Positions 42,403 to 51,745 of a stretch of DNA of 64,000 nucleotides are shown piece by piece. Within the stretch, counting starts at the first letter, position 1. Every line of letters begins with the position of its first letter. Under the pieces are notes generated by a model, which had not been told where the DNA came from, made no database searches, and saw nothing but the letters and a program-made list of their open reading frames with translations. The stretch lies in contig NZ_QXQA01000009.1 of assembly GCF_003583765.1 (NCBI RefSeq), forward strand, positions 62,001 to 126,000, read 5' to 3'. This DNA comes from Paenibacillus nanensis. Its GTDB lineage: Bacteria > Bacillota > Bacilli > Paenibacillales > Paenibacillaceae. Position numbers and translations under genes: made by a program.

Positions 42403-43995
42403 TTAACTTACGGCTTCATCTAAGGCCGCTTGTACCGGCTCTGCTTTGATATACCAGGTTTGCGTTTCCGTAACTCTTGCTTGAATGAACTGGCCGATCC
42501 ATTCCTTCGGCCCTTGCATGTGGACAAGCTTATTCGTCCGAGTGCGGCCGGACAGCACGTTCGCGTTGTTTTTGCTTTCGCCTTCGATCAGCACTTCAAC
42601 AACTTGTCCCAGCATCTCGTCGTTTTTCTCGCGGCCGATTTCTGCAAGCAAATTGTTAAGACGCTGCAAACGCCGTTTCTTCGTCTCCATCGGCACGTTA
42701 TCCTCCATGCCTGCGGCCGGAGTGCCCTCGCGCGGCGAATAAATAAACGTAAACGCCGAGTGGAAACCGACTTCCTTCACAAGCGTCAGCGTTTCTTCAA
42801 ACTGCTCGTCCGTCTCGCCAGGGAAACCGACGATAATATCTGATGTCAGCACAACATCCGGAATCGCCTTTTTGATCCGCGCCACCAGGTCAAGGAACGT
42901 CTCTCTCGTATATTTGCGGCTCATCCGCTTCAGCACTTCCGTACTGCCCGATTGCACCGGCAGATGGATGTGCTCAACCAAATTGCCTCGTTTAGAAAGC
43001 ACTTCGATCAAATGATCGTCGAAGTCCCGCGGATGGCTCGTCGTAAACCGGATGCGCGGAATATCGATCTTGGACATGTCGTTCATTAAGTCGCCGAACC
43101 GGTATTCGATATCCTCGAAGTCTTTGCCGTACGCGTTAACGTTCTGCCCGAGCAGCGTCACTTCCTTATAGCCCTGACGCGCCAGCTCGCGCACCTCGGC
43201 AATGACGTCCTCCGGACGGCGGCTGCGCTCCTTGCCGCGCGTGTATGGAACGATGCAGTACGTGCAAAACTTATCGCAGCCGTACATAATATTAACCCAT
43301 GCCCGCATGCCTTCGCGCTTCTTCGGCATATTCTCGATGATGTCGCCTTCCTTCGACCATACCTCGACGACCATCTCTTTGCTGAAGTAGGCGTTCTGCA
43401 GCAGCTGGGGCAGCCGGTGAATGTTATGGGTGCCGAATATCATATCGACGAATGCGTGCTTCTGCATGATCCGTCCAACGACAGACTCTTCCTGCGACAT
43501 GCAGCCGCAAACGCCAAGCAGCAAATCCGGCTTCTCCGTCTTTAGCACCTTCAGGTGGCCGAGCTCGCCGAATACTTTGTCCTCCGCGTTTTCACGGATC
43601 GCGCACGTGTTCAGAAGGATCACATCCGCTTCCTTCCGGTTCTCCGTCGCCGTATAGCCCATCTCCTCGAACATACCCTTCATCACTTCGGTATCATGCT
43701 CGTTCATTTGGCAGCCGTACGTCTGGATCAGATAGCGCTTGCCGATCCCCATCGTGCGAAGCTCTTCCGGGATCGTGAAGTCGTAATGGACCTGGATTTC
43801 CTCTTTGCCTCGTTTTTTCTCGTCCTTGTAGGAAGGCGCGGAGCTCAGCTGAATGTTACGGCCTTTAATCCGAAGCGTCGTAACGCCGTCCTCTTCTTTT
43901 AAAATTTTCGCGTCGCTGAAGTCAAAATATTTGGAATAGTCCTTTTCGCTTTTGCCGGCCTTCTGGCTGGCCGCGTCCGGAGTCTCTTTATTCAT
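42403..43995 (-). CDS. miaB: tRNA-2-methylthio-N6-isopentenyladenosine synthase
   Basis: 530-aa methylthiotransferase. It has a UPF0004 N-terminal domain with cluster Cys residues ([13 protein letters not shown] and [13 protein letters not shown] and VCGCMSQEE), a radical-SAM domain with CxxxCxxC in [19 protein letters not shown], and a C-terminal TRAM domain. It converts i6A37 to ms2i6A37 in tRNA. An N-terminal extension of about 65 residues is usual in Bacillales. It is followed by ricA after 23 bp and preceded by an extended -10 promoter. Confidence 0.96.
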   Translation of the reverse strand: MNKETPDAASQKAGKSEKDYSKYFDFSDAKILKEEDGVTTLRIKGRNIQLSSAPSYKDEKKRGKEEIQVHYDFTIPEELRTMGIGKRYLIQTYGCQMNEHDTEVMKGMFEEMGYTATENRKEADVILLNTCAIRENAEDKVFGELGHLKVLKTEKPDLLLGVCGCMSQEESVVGRIMQKHAFVDMIFGTHNIHRLPQLLQNAYFSKEMVVEVWSKEGDIIENMPKKREGMRAWVNIMYGCDKFCTYCIVPYTRGKERSRRPEDVIAEVRELARQGYKEVTLLGQNVNAYGKDFEDIEYRFGDLMNDMSKIDIPRIRFTTSHPRDFDDHLIEVLSKRGNLVEHIHLPVQSGSTEVLKRMSRKYTRETFLDLVARIKKAIPDVVLTSDIIVGFPGETDEQFEETLTLVKEVGFHSAFTFIYSPREGTPAAGMEDNVPMETKKRRLQRLNNLLAEIGREKNDEMLGQVVEVLIEGESKNNANVLSGRTRTNKLVHMQGPKEWIGQFIQARVTETQTWYIKAEPVQAALDEAVS

Positions 43996-44065
43996 TCTGA
44001 TTCACTTCCTTTATGCTGGATCCGTTAGCATCATCTATGAAAACTTAAAAGGATAACAATACAAA

Positions 44066-44074
44066 ATTATACCA
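44066..44074 (-). promoter_or_regulatory. extended -10 promoter of miaB
   Basis: TGGTATAAT on the minus strand (TG-N-TATAAT), about 70 bp upstream of the miaB start; no convincing -35 box, as is common for extended -10 promoters. Confidence 0.5.
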
Positions 44075-44167
44075 CACCCGCTTCGCCTAATCCATCCGTA
44101 TGCGGAACAAATGTCTTCCTATCGAAACAACCGGCCGCTTAACATTCGAACGTTCTTGCCGCCCAAC

Positions 44168-44199
44168 AAAAAAGGCAATGCGGACTGTGCCGCATCGCC
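44168..44199 (-). terminator. Rho-independent terminator after pduL
   Basis: Minus-strand stem GGCGATGCGG/CCGCATTGCC (one G-U pair), 6-base loop, then six T. Confidence 0.85.
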
Positions 44200-44212
44200 T
44201 CATTCAGTCTTG

Positions 44213-44785
44213 CTATTCCACAATCTCGGCCATGTCACCGGTTTTGACGCCGGCTGCATTCGCTTCGTCTGTGTCGATATGCATATCGAGCGCATAGGTC
44301 TCGTGCACGCGCGCGATTACATTTTCGAACACGACGCCTCTTTCGCCGCCTACGCGAACGCGCAGCTTCTGCTTATCCGCCACGCCGAAGCGCTCGGCAT
44401 CGCTCGTATGGAAATGGATATGGCGGGCCGCGACGATGACGCCTTCTTCGATGACAACCTCGCCCGCCGGGCCTTGGATCGTAATTCCCGCGGAGCCGGC
44501 GATGTCGCCGGACTCGCGAACCGGCGCGTTTACGCCCAACGCAAACGCGTCAGTGCGCGAAATTTCAAGCTGCGTCCGTTTACGGACAGGTCCGAGAATG
44601 CGAACCTTGCCGAAGGAACCCTTTGGACCTACGACGGCTACGGTTTCATTCGCCGCGAATTGGCCGGGTTGGGATAACGGCTTCATCTCGGTTAAAGAAG
44701 CCCCCTCGCCGAACAAAATGCGTACATGCTCTTCCGACAAATGTATATGTCTTGCTGAAACACCTACTGGTACTTGCTTGCTCAT
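44213..44785 (-). CDS. pduL: PduL-type phosphate acyltransferase (phosphotransacylase)
   Basis: 190-aa PduL/PTAC family protein. It has two repeated beta domains with His residues that bind zinc: VSARHIHLSEEHV near the N-terminus and VAARHIHFHTSDAE in the second half. It interconverts acyl-CoA and acyl-phosphate. No microcompartment targeting extension or shell gene is present, so this is a free-standing form. The ATG at 44785 has GGAGAG upstream and begins with MSKQVPVGVSARH; a longer frame to 44821 is less likely. It lies just after korB, so acyl-CoA from the oxidoreductase could be turned into acyl-phosphate. That link is inference, as a terminator separates them. Confidence 0.9.
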   Translation of the reverse strand: MSKQVPVGVSARHIHLSEEHVRILFGEGASLTEMKPLSQPGQFAANETVAVVGPKGSFGKVRILGPVRKRTQLEISRTDAFALGVNAPVRESGDIAGSAGITIQGPAGEVVIEEGVIVAARHIHFHTSDAERFGVADKQKLRVRVGGERGVVFENVIARVHETYALDMHIDTDEANAAGVKTGDMAEIVE

Positions 44786-44823
44786 GTTGCTGCACTCTCC
44801 ATTTACAAATATTCTATACAAGG

Positions 44824-44856
44824 CAAAGAAAGCATACGGCTAGCTGCCGTATGCTT
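44824..44856 (-). terminator. Rho-independent terminator after korB
   Basis: Perfect 11-bp stem AAGCATACGGC with complement, TAGCT loop, T-rich tail (TTCTTTG) on the minus strand. Confidence 0.8.
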
Positions 44857-44866
44857 ATCATAGCAT

Positions 44867-45733
44867 TTATTTAAATTCGGAAACAAGCTGATCGAACTGC
44901 TCCTGTGTAAGGGCCAGATCCTGTTTCGCCAGCGCCTCCGGCTTGAAGCCTACGATCATGTCCTCGTAAGACTTGCGGGTTGTATTTTGATAGATGAGGC
45001 CGGTCAGCATACCGTTTGTTTCCATAATTTTGTTCATTGCCGCTACGCGATCCGACGGATCGTAATCCGGGAATTGGTCAAGGCTTACGATGTTTTCCTT
45101 GAACCAGTCATAGGTGTTAATTTTGTTGAACGTCACGCATGGGCTGAACACGTTAATTAACGAGAAGCCCTCATGCTTGATGCCCTGCTCGATTAAGCTC
45201 GTTAATCCCTTCAAATCGCTGGAGAATGACTGCGCTACGAATGTGGCGCCTGCGGACATGGCGATTTCGAGAGGCGACAACGTAGTCTCGATCGAGCCTT
45301 CAGGCGTCGACTTCGTTTTGAAGCCTTCCGCGCTGCGAGGCGATGTCTGACCTTTCGTCAAACCGTAAATTTGGTTATCCATTACGATATACGTAATGTT
45401 CAAGTTACGGCGGATGGCATGAACCGTATGCCCCATTCCGATCGCGAAGCCGTCGCCGTCGCCGCCGGATGCGATGACGGTCAGCTCGCGGTTCGCAAGC
45501 TTAACGCCTTGCGCGATTGGCAGCGCGCGGCCGTGAATCCCGTGAAAGCCGTATGCGTTAATATAACCGGAGATCCGTCCAGAACAGCCGATACCGGAGA
45601 TGACAGCCAGCTGCTCTGGCTCAAGTCCGACATTCGCCGCAGCGCGTTGAATCGCGGCTTGGATGGAGAAATCTCCGCAGCCGGGGCACCAGTTCGGCTT
45701 AACATTGTTACGAAACTCTTTGAACGTTGCCAT
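44867..45733 (-). CDS. korB: 2-oxoacid:ferredoxin oxidoreductase beta subunit
   Basis: 288-aa thiamine diphosphate-binding subunit. NWCPGCGDFSIQAAIQ carries the first cluster-type Cys residues. The ThDP/Mg motif GDGDGFAIGMGH is followed by YIVMDNQIYGLTKGQTSPR, the usual continuation in this family. With KorA it decarboxylates a 2-oxoacid (2-oxoglutarate most commonly) to the acyl-CoA, reducing ferredoxin. It starts 3 bp after the korA stop. The two-subunit form with no separate ferredoxin-type delta subunit is typical for Bacillales and actinobacteria. Confidence 0.93.
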   Translation of the reverse strand: MATFKEFRNNVKPNWCPGCGDFSIQAAIQRAAANVGLEPEQLAVISGIGCSGRISGYINAYGFHGIHGRALPIAQGVKLANRELTVIASGGDGDGFAIGMGHTVHAIRRNLNITYIVMDNQIYGLTKGQTSPRSAEGFKTKSTPEGSIETTLSPLEIAMSAGATFVAQSFSSDLKGLTSLIEQGIKHEGFSLINVFSPCVTFNKINTYDWFKENIVSLDQFPDYDPSDRVAAMNKIMETNGMLTGLIYQNTTRKSYEDMIVGFKPEALAKQDLALTQEQFDQLVSEFK

Positions 45734-45736
45734 CTC

Positions 45737-47479
45737 TTAGCTCATCTCCTTGCATGCTTTATAGATTTCAAGCGGAAGGAACGGATTGCCGTCGTATTTC
45801 AACAGGCTTTCGATTTTTTCCGAATTGCCGGCGTACATTTTAATTTGACCCGCCAGCTGGGCGGTTGCGTTATTTTCAATAACGATCACTTTTTTTGCGG
45901 CTTCCAGGTAAGGCTTCAGCGCATCGGCCGGGAACGGATGAATTTGACGAATGGTGATATGATTGCTGGAAATGCCGTCCTGCTTCAGCCTTTCTCTTGC
46001 CGCATCAATGGTGCCGCCGGTCGAGCCCATTCCAATTATAAGTAAATCCGGTTTTTCAATTGGAGCGTCGATACGAAGCGCGTCCCGTATTTCCAGCGCA
46101 TTCAGCTTTTTCAGCCGCTTATCCATCATGCGGCGCCGGTTTACCGCGCTCTCGGAAGGACGTCCCACTTCGTCATGCTCGACGCCGGTAACATGGTGCA
46201 GACCGCCTTTTTCGCCAGGGAGCACGCGAGGCGACACGCCATCCTCGGTAAATTCGTATCGTTTGAACAATTCGGCGCCTTCAAGCGCTGGCGCATCTTG
46301 AACCAGCTTGCCGCGCGCGATTTGGATTTTGCTGTAATCAAGCGGCTCGCAGGACTGCTTGCCAAGCGACAGCTGCAAATCCGTCATTACGATGACCGGC
46401 ACTTGATATTGTTCCGAAAGGTTAAACGCTTCGATCATATCGTAGAAGCAATCTTCGATTGAGGCCGGCGCGATGACGATTTTCGGAATTTCGCCATGCG
46501 TTCCGTATACCATTGCGTTGAGGTCGGATTGCTCCTGCTTCGTCGGCAGGCCGGTTGACGGACCGCCGCGCTGCGTATTCACGATAACAAGCGGCGTCTC
46601 GGTCATGCCCGCAAGTCCGATCGCTTCCATCATTAAGGACAAGCCGGGACCCGCGGATGCCGTCATCGTCCGCACGCCGGCATAGTTCGCGCCGATCGCC
46701 ATCGTAACAGCCGCGATTTCATCCTCCGTCTGAATGACGGTTCCGCCGAACTTCGGCAGCTTTTTGATTAAGTATTCCATAATCTCGGAAGCAGGAGTAA
46801 TCGGGTACGCCGACATCAACCGGCATCCGGCCGCAATGCTGCCAAGACCGATCGCTTCGTTGCCGATCATGAACAGCTTCTGCTTGCCGTCCGCTTCCTC
46901 CAGCTTGAATTCGTCCAATGGCCCGCCGGCCAGCTCAAGCACGAAGTCTGCGCCGCGCTTTACGGCCTCAATATTTTTTTCAACGATGGCAGGACCTTTG
47001 CGGCCGAATTCTTCCTCTACCGCTTTATTGAACACTTCGAGCGGCAGGCCAAGCAGCGCCCAGGACGCGCCTGAGGCCACCATGTTTTTCATCAGCGACG
47101 TGCCAAGCTCCTCGGCCAGCTTCGTAATCGGCACAGGGAACAGCCTAGCGTCAATTCCTTCAGGAACAGACGGGTCGAACTTCGCATCCGCAACGATGAC
47201 GCCGCCTTTACGAAGCTCATGAGCGTTCAGATCGATGCTTTCTTGGTCGAACGCGACCAGAATGTCCAAATCATCGGAAATTGCCCGGATCGGCTTCGTG
47301 CTGATTCGGATTTTGTTGTTGGTGTGACCGCCTTTAATACGGGAGGAAAAATGACGGTATCCATATAAATAATAACCGAGTCGGTTAAGTGCTGTGGAAA
47401 AAATTCGGTCGGTGCTCTCTACGCCTTCACCTTGCTGACCGCCAATCTTCCAAGACAATTGACTTATCAAAATGCCCAT
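45737..47479 (-). CDS. korA: 2-oxoacid:ferredoxin oxidoreductase alpha subunit (gamma-alpha fusion)
   Basis: About 580 residues. The N-terminal gamma-type domain (LSWKIGGQQGEGVEST, YRHFSSRIKGGHTNN) is fused to the pyrimidine-binding alpha domain (ISAYPITPASEIMEYL, TASAGPGLSLMMEAIG), with a C-terminal transketolase-C-like domain. The longest frame starts at 47515, but that would begin at or before the predicted transcription start. The ATG at 47479 follows GGAG by 8 bases, and a TTG at 47470 (giving MISQLSWKIGG, the family-like N-terminus) follows GAGGAG by 9 bases; both are plausible. A promoter lies at 47524-47553. Confidence 0.92.
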   Translation of the reverse strand: MGILISQLSWKIGGQQGEGVESTDRIFSTALNRLGYYLYGYRHFSSRIKGGHTNNKIRISTKPIRAISDDLDILVAFDQESIDLNAHELRKGGVIVADAKFDPSVPEGIDARLFPVPITKLAEELGTSLMKNMVASGASWALLGLPLEVFNKAVEEEFGRKGPAIVEKNIEAVKRGADFVLELAGGPLDEFKLEEADGKQKLFMIGNEAIGLGSIAAGCRLMSAYPITPASEIMEYLIKKLPKFGGTVIQTEDEIAAVTMAIGANYAGVRTMTASAGPGLSLMMEAIGLAGMTETPLVIVNTQRGGPSTGLPTKQEQSDLNAMVYGTHGEIPKIVIAPASIEDCFYDMIEAFNLSEQYQVPVIVMTDLQLSLGKQSCEPLDYSKIQIARGKLVQDAPALEGAELFKRYEFTEDGVSPRVLPGEKGGLHHVTGVEHDEVGRPSESAVNRRRMMDKRLKKLNALEIRDALRIDAPIEKPDLLIIGMGSTGGTIDAARERLKQDGISSNHITIRQIHPFPADALKPYLEAAKKVIVIENNATAQLAGQIKMYAGNSEKIESLLKYDGNPFLPLEIYKACKEMS

Positions 47480-47523
47480 CTCCTCTGCTCCAAAAAGGTG
47501 CATGAATTTCGACAACTGTGTGC

Positions 47524-47553
47524 ATTATATAATAGAATTGTTAAGAGTCACAA
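47524..47553 (-). promoter_or_regulatory. sigma-A promoter of korAB with overlapping inverted repeat
   Basis: TTGTGA (47548-47553), 18-bp spacer, perfect TATAAT (47524-47529). An inverted repeat AATTGTT-N9-AACAATT (47536-47558) covers the -35 and spacer and could be an operator. A Spo0A-box heptamer TGTCGAA lies just downstream (47508-47514, minus). Confidence 0.65.
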
Positions 47554-47654
47554 CAATTTTATGTTTGGATTTCCCGTTTTGCAAGATGTAAACGCTTATA
47601 AAAAGCATAGTTTCTTTCGATGAATCCAATATCGAACCGAGATCGGAAATCCGG

Positions 47655-48602
47655 TCACTCCGCAGGGAGATTATTCTTCAGAAATGCGACCGCGTTGCCG
47701 GACAGAATACGTTCGGTTAAGGGCTCCGAAAACCTCCGCAGCATCGCTTCCCGAAGCATCTCCACTTGTCCGGGGTGAGTAAGCGACTCCACATACCGCT
47801 CAATCCCGTCGAAATCCGAGCCCAGCATCAAATGGTTTTCCCCGCCTAACGAACAGATATGATCGATATGAGCGAGCACATCGTCTATCGTTGCGCCGCC
47901 GTCTGACCGCACAAAATACGGAACATATGTAATGCCGATCAAGCCGCCGCACTCGATAATGGCTCTAATCTGCAAATCGGTAAGATTCCGCGGATGGGCG
48001 CAAAGGGCTTGCGCATTGGAGTGAGACGCAATAATCGGCTTCGACGATAATCCGGCCGTATCCCAGAACGCCCGCTCCGACATATGGGATACGTCGATGA
48101 TGATCCCAAGCTCGTTGCATGCTCGTACGAACTCGGCGCCTTTTGCGGTTAGTCCCCCGCCGCGCGGCTCCATAACGCCGTCTGCCGACCAGTTCGCGTC
48201 GTTCCAGGTGAATCCGGCTGCCCGCACGCCTAACCGGTACAAAATACGAAGCATCGACTCCCTGCCTTGCAGCCCCTTTATCCCTTCAAGCGACAAAAGC
48301 GCTCCGGTTTTACCATCCGCTATACACGCTTCCAAATCTGCAGCGCTTCGAACGAGCCGCATATCCGGCAGCGTCAGCACTTTCTCATAAAATAGGTCGA
48401 TACTCTCTAGAATCGGATCGATCTGCTGCTCATCCGCCCTGCTGGTTGAAATATAGACCGCAAAGGCTTGAAGCAGCGTTCCGCTCTCGCGAAGCTTTCC
48501 GTAGGTCACGTCAAGCGCGCCCGGTTTATTGCCTTCGAAAGTAAGCTCCTCATCCCTCAGCAGCTTGCTTAAAGCGTCGCAATGGAAATCAACAATTCTC
48601 AT
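47655..48602 (-). CDS. membrane dipeptidase (renal dipeptidase family, M19)
   Basis: 315-aa peptidase M19 family protein. Zinc-ligand regions are visible: VDFHCDALSKL at the N-terminus, LSLEGIKGLQG with the bridging Glu, IDVSHMSERAFWD, PIIASHSNAQALC, and the C-terminal LGSDFDGIERY. These enzymes cleave dipeptides, including some with D-residues at the second position. No signal peptide or anchor is visible, so a cytoplasmic enzyme is likely despite the family name. It sits between spoVS and korA, as in other Paenibacillus-like genomes. No ribosome site of note. Confidence 0.9.
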   Translation of the reverse strand: MRIVDFHCDALSKLLRDEELTFEGNKPGALDVTYGKLRESGTLLQAFAVYISTSRADEQQIDPILESIDLFYEKVLTLPDMRLVRSAADLEACIADGKTGALLSLEGIKGLQGRESMLRILYRLGVRAAGFTWNDANWSADGVMEPRGGGLTAKGAEFVRACNELGIIIDVSHMSERAFWDTAGLSSKPIIASHSNAQALCAHPRNLTDLQIRAIIECGGLIGITYVPYFVRSDGGATIDDVLAHIDHICSLGGENHLMLGSDFDGIERYVESLTHPGQVEMLREAMLRRFSEPLTERILSGNAVAFLKNNLPAE

Positions 48603-48638
48603 GCTTCACCTTCACCTCCGCAGCTATCATGGCAAAGC

Positions 48639-48665
48639 AAAAAACCTGTCTACTTGGTAAACAGG
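48639..48665 (-). terminator. Rho-independent terminator after spoVS
   Basis: Minus-strand stem of 9 bp (CCTGTTTAC/GTAGACAGG, one G-U pair) with a 3-base loop, then six T (48639-48644). Confidence 0.85.
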
Positions 48666-48701
48666 CTAGTCATCGATGCCTTATCGTTAGGCCAAAGCCC
48701 A

Positions 48702-48962
48702 TCACCTTGGCTCAACAATTAATTTAATCGCTGTACGATCCTCTCCGTCAATCACAATGTCGGTAAATGCCGGGATGCAAATGAGATCCACACCGCTAGG
48801 AGCGACGAATCCGCGTGCGATTGCAACTGCCTTGATGGCTTGATTAAGCGCTCCTGCGCCAATGGCTTGCAGTTCAGCGCCTCCTCGTTCGCGCAGAACG
48901 CCAGCCAGCGCGCCTGCAACTGAATTTGGATTGGACTTCGCTGATACCTTTAATACGTCCAT
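48702..48962 (-). CDS. spoVS: stage V sporulation protein S
   Basis: 86-aa SpoVS/Alba-like protein, starting MDVLKVSAKSNPNSVAGALAG and ending near IKLIVEPR, very close to the invariant family sequence. SpoVS is a small nucleic-acid-binding-fold protein required in Bacillus subtilis for spore coat assembly and affecting septation. It is a single-gene unit with its own sigma-H-like promoter (49010-49038) and terminator. A TACCTCC-complement ribosome site (GGGGAGGTAC) is 8 bases upstream. Confidence 0.97.
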   Translation of the reverse strand: MDVLKVSAKSNPNSVAGALAGVLRERGGAELQAIGAGALNQAIKAVAIARGFVAPSGVDLICIPAFTDIVIDGEDRTAIKLIVEPR

Positions 48963-49009
48963 AAAAAGTACCTCCCCTAGAATGTTGGATGGATTCCACT
49001 TCTAAAATA

Positions 49010-49038
49010 CTATTCGAGGAAAGGAGAAAGATTCCTGC
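49010..49038 (-). promoter_or_regulatory. sigma-H-like promoter of spoVS
   Basis: Minus strand GCAGGAATC (49030-49038), 11-bp spacer, CTCGAATAG (49010-49018). The core AGGA and GAAT elements and spacing fit the Bacillus sigma-H consensus (RNAGGAWWW, 11-12 bp, RNNGAATWW) with a few flanking mismatches. Bacillus subtilis spoVS is known to use sigma-H. Confidence 0.65.
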
Positions 49039-49090
49039 TTTTATCCATTCAACTTCACGCGCTGTTCTGAATGTTCTGAATCTTTATAGC

Positions 49091-49117
49091 AAAAAAACTG
49101 CTCATTGCGAGCAGTTT
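49091..49117 (-). terminator. Rho-independent terminator after ymdB
   Basis: Stem AAACTGCTC/GAGCAGTTT with an ATTGC loop and a run of T on the minus strand (49091-49097); 10 bp after the ymdB stop. Confidence 0.88.
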
Positions 49118-49126
49118 ATCCTATCC

Positions 49127-49921
49127 TTACATGAGCAGCCATTCATCTTCCGTAAGACGAATTTTGGTCAGCTTTAGCGCTTTGCCTGTCGCTTCATCAA
49201 TTTCAACCGAAAGACCATGCAGATGCCATTTGCCTTCATCTACGACAAAGCGCGAGGGAAGCTGGGTCAAAAACTTATGCAAGACGGCGCCCTTCTCCAT
49301 CCCGAGAACGCCTTCTTTGGAGCCGACCATTCCGACATCGGTCAAATAGGCCGTTCCACCCGGCAAAATCGTATCGTCATTCGTTTGCACATGCGTATGC
49401 GTGCCAAGCACGATCGATGCGCGTCCGTCCAAATACCATCCCATCGCGATTTTTTCCGAGGTCGCCTCCGCGTGGAAGTCGACCAATATCGCTTTGGTCG
49501 ATTGCTGCGCTTCTTCGATCAGCTCGTCCGCCTTGCGGAACGGGCAGTCGATCGGCGGCAGGAACGCCCGCCCTTGCAGATTGACAATGGCAAGCTGCTT
49601 GCCGTTCGCCTTAATAATAGCCATGCCTTGACCCGGCGCTTCGGCTGAGAAGTTAGCCGGTCTTACGATACGCGGTTCTTCATCGATCCACTCAAAAATA
49701 TCTTTGTTGTCCCACGTATGGTTGCCCATCGTAATGCCGTTCACACCCCACTCAAAAAACTCTCGGGCGATATTACGGGTAATGCCTCTTCCCGCTGCGG
49801 CGTTTTCTCCATTTACAATAATGATATGCGGCTTATATTTATCCCGCAATGCGGGCAATACCTGCTTTAGCGCGCTGCGGCCTACATTTCCGACGATATC
49901 GCCGATAAATAATACGTTCAT
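49127..49921 (-). CDS. ymdB: YmdB-family metallophosphodiesterase
   Basis: 264-aa calcineurin-like phosphodiesterase of the YmdB type (2',3'-cyclic nucleotide phosphodiesterase; global regulator of biofilm and motility in Bacillus subtilis). Metal motifs are in LFIGDIVGNVGRSAL, IIVNGENAAAGRGI, GITMGNHTWDNKDI and VLGTHTHVQTND. The ATG at 49921 with AAAGGGAAG upstream gives the family N-terminus MNVLFIGDIVG; the frame extending to 50014 would cross the hairpin at 49968-49996. It follows rny as in Bacillus subtilis. Confidence 0.94.
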   Translation of the reverse strand: MNVLFIGDIVGNVGRSALKQVLPALRDKYKPHIIIVNGENAAAGRGITRNIAREFFEWGVNGITMGNHTWDNKDIFEWIDEEPRIVRPANFSAEAPGQGMAIIKANGKQLAIVNLQGRAFLPPIDCPFRKADELIEEAQQSTKAILVDFHAEATSEKIAMGWYLDGRASIVLGTHTHVQTNDDTILPGGTAYLTDVGMVGSKEGVLGMEKGAVLHKFLTQLPSRFVVDEGKWHLHGLSVEIDEATGKALKLTKIRLTEDEWLLM

Positions 49922-49967
49922 TGCTTCTTCCCTTTCTCTTATGTATCCATTTGTACGCCGCAATGCA

Positions 49968-49996
49968 GAAAAGTGGCTGACGAGCAGCCACTTTTC
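49968..49996 (-). terminator. hairpin between rny and ymdB
   Basis: Perfect 11-bp stem GAAAAGTGGCT/AGCCACTTTTC with a 7-base loop, between the rny stop and the ymdB start. The T run is short (TTTTC is within the stem), so it may attenuate or stabilise rny mRNA rather than stop all transcription. Confidence 0.55.
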
Positions 49997-50013
49997 CATA
50001 TTGCTTATGAACA

Positions 50014-51561
50014 TTATTTGGCGTATTCCACTGCTCTTGTCTCACGAATAACCGTAACTTTAATATGTCCCGGATAATCAAGTTCACTCTCGATCTTCTT
50101 CGTGATGTCGCGAGCAAGACGGAACGCTTCCGTATCGTCGATTTTCTCCGGCTGAACCATAACGCGCACCTCGCGGCCCGCTTGGATCGCATAGGATTTT
50201 TCGACGCCGTCGAACGATTCCGTTATAGCTTCCAGCTTCTCGAGACGTTTGATGTACGTCTCCAGCGTCTCACGGCGTGCGCCTGGACGCGCTGCGGACA
50301 ATGCGTCTGCCGCGCCGACCAGCATCGCGATAACGGATGTTGCTTCCGTATCGCCGTGATGCGATGCGATACTGTTAATGACGACCGGATGCTCCTTGTA
50401 TTTCTTGGCGAGCTCAACGCCAATCTCAACATGGGAGCCTTCCACTTCATGGTCAAGCGCTTTGCCGATATCATGCAGCAGACCTGCTCGCTTCGCCAGC
50501 GTAATATCCTCGCCCAGCTCCGCCGCCATTAGGCCTGTCAGATATGCGACCTCCATCGAATGCTTCAGGACGTTTTGACCATAGCTTGTCCGATACTTCA
50601 ATCGTCCAAGAATTTTGATCAAATCCGGATGCAATCCATGAACGCCAACCTCGAAAGTTGCTTGTTCACCGTATTCACGAACGCGCTCGTCGATTTCCTT
50701 GCGGGATTTCTCGACCATTTCTTCGATTCGCGCAGGGTGAATGCGGCCGTCCGCAACCAGCTTCTCAAGGGAAGTACGGGCAATTTCGCGTCTAATCGGG
50801 TCAAAGCCTGACAAAATGACCGCTTCCGGTGTATCGTCAATAATGAGATCGATACCGGTCAAAGTTTCAAGCGCTCGGATATTACGTCCTTCACGACCAA
50901 TAATGCGGCCCTTCATTTCTTCATTAGGCAGCGTTACGACGGATACCGTCGTCTCTGCCACATGATCGGCCGCGCAACGTTGGATCGCGAGTGAAATAAT
51001 ATCGCGCGCTTTCTTGTCGGCTTCTTCCTTCGCTTGTTGCTCGATCTCTTTAATCATTTGTGCAGTTTCATGACGCACTTCCTGCTCGACATTGGTCAAA
51101 ATGATCGTTTTCGCTTCTTCCATTGTCAAGCTTGAAATACGTTCAAGCTCGCTAAGCTGCTGCTTGTAAATCGAATCAATCTGTTCCTGTGTTTCTTCGA
51201 TTCTTTTCTCCTTGTTGGCTACAGTTTCTTCTTTGCGTTCTAGCGCTTCCAATTTCTTATCCAGCGACTCTTCCTTCTGTAGCAGGCGTCTTTCTAGACG
51301 TTGTATCTCGTTGCGCCGCTCACGGGTGTCCTTCTCAGCTTCCGCACGTAGTTTGTGGACTTCGTCTTTCGCCTCGAGAACAATCTCTTTTTTCTGCGCC
51401 TCCGCGTCCTTTTTCGCGTTTTCCACGATTTGAACTGCAGCTTGCTCAGCACTCGAAATTTTCGCTTCGGCAATCGACCTTCGAGTAAAATAACCAATCC
51501 CAAAGAAAATTGCGCCAACAAGGATGCAAACCAGAATCAAGATCCAGATGCTCACTTCCAT
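50014..51561 (-). CDS. rny: ribonuclease Y
   Basis: About 515 residues: an N-terminal membrane helix ([22 protein letters not shown]), a long coiled coil (about residues 30-200), a KH domain ([19 protein letters not shown]), and an HD domain with the His/Asp pair in [15 protein letters not shown]. It is the membrane-bound endoribonuclease that starts mRNA decay in Bacillales. The ATG at 51561 (MEVSIW) is preferred because AAGGAGG is 8 bases upstream; a GTG at 51570 lies directly on the ribosome site. Confidence 0.97.
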   Translation of the reverse strand: MEVSIWILILVCILVGAIFFGIGYFTRRSIAEAKISSAEQAAVQIVENAKKDAEAQKKEIVLEAKDEVHKLRAEAEKDTRERRNEIQRLERRLLQKEESLDKKLEALERKEETVANKEKRIEETQEQIDSIYKQQLSELERISSLTMEEAKTIILTNVEQEVRHETAQMIKEIEQQAKEEADKKARDIISLAIQRCAADHVAETTVSVVTLPNEEMKGRIIGREGRNIRALETLTGIDLIIDDTPEAVILSGFDPIRREIARTSLEKLVADGRIHPARIEEMVEKSRKEIDERVREYGEQATFEVGVHGLHPDLIKILGRLKYRTSYGQNVLKHSMEVAYLTGLMAAELGEDITLAKRAGLLHDIGKALDHEVEGSHVEIGVELAKKYKEHPVVINSIASHHGDTEATSVIAMLVGAADALSAARPGARRETLETYIKRLEKLEAITESFDGVEKSYAIQAGREVRVMVQPEKIDDTEAFRLARDITKKIESELDYPGHIKVTVIRETRAVEYAK

Positions 51562-51745
51562 CTTGTTCACCTCCTTGTTGCATACACCAAGGCATTGCTT
51601 GGGATGTTATTTGGTTTTCAACCGGTTCCATACCGTTTCAACATGTTTCATTTTGACGAAAAAAATCGTTTCGAATCAACTTTTGGAAGAAAAATCGATT
51701 CAAAAAATGTGAAGGAATACACAATCATTTTAGCTTTACCTAAAA

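Noticed and set aside
47480..47515. Longer N-terminus for korA
   Set aside because: It starts at or before the predicted transcription start and lacks family similarity.
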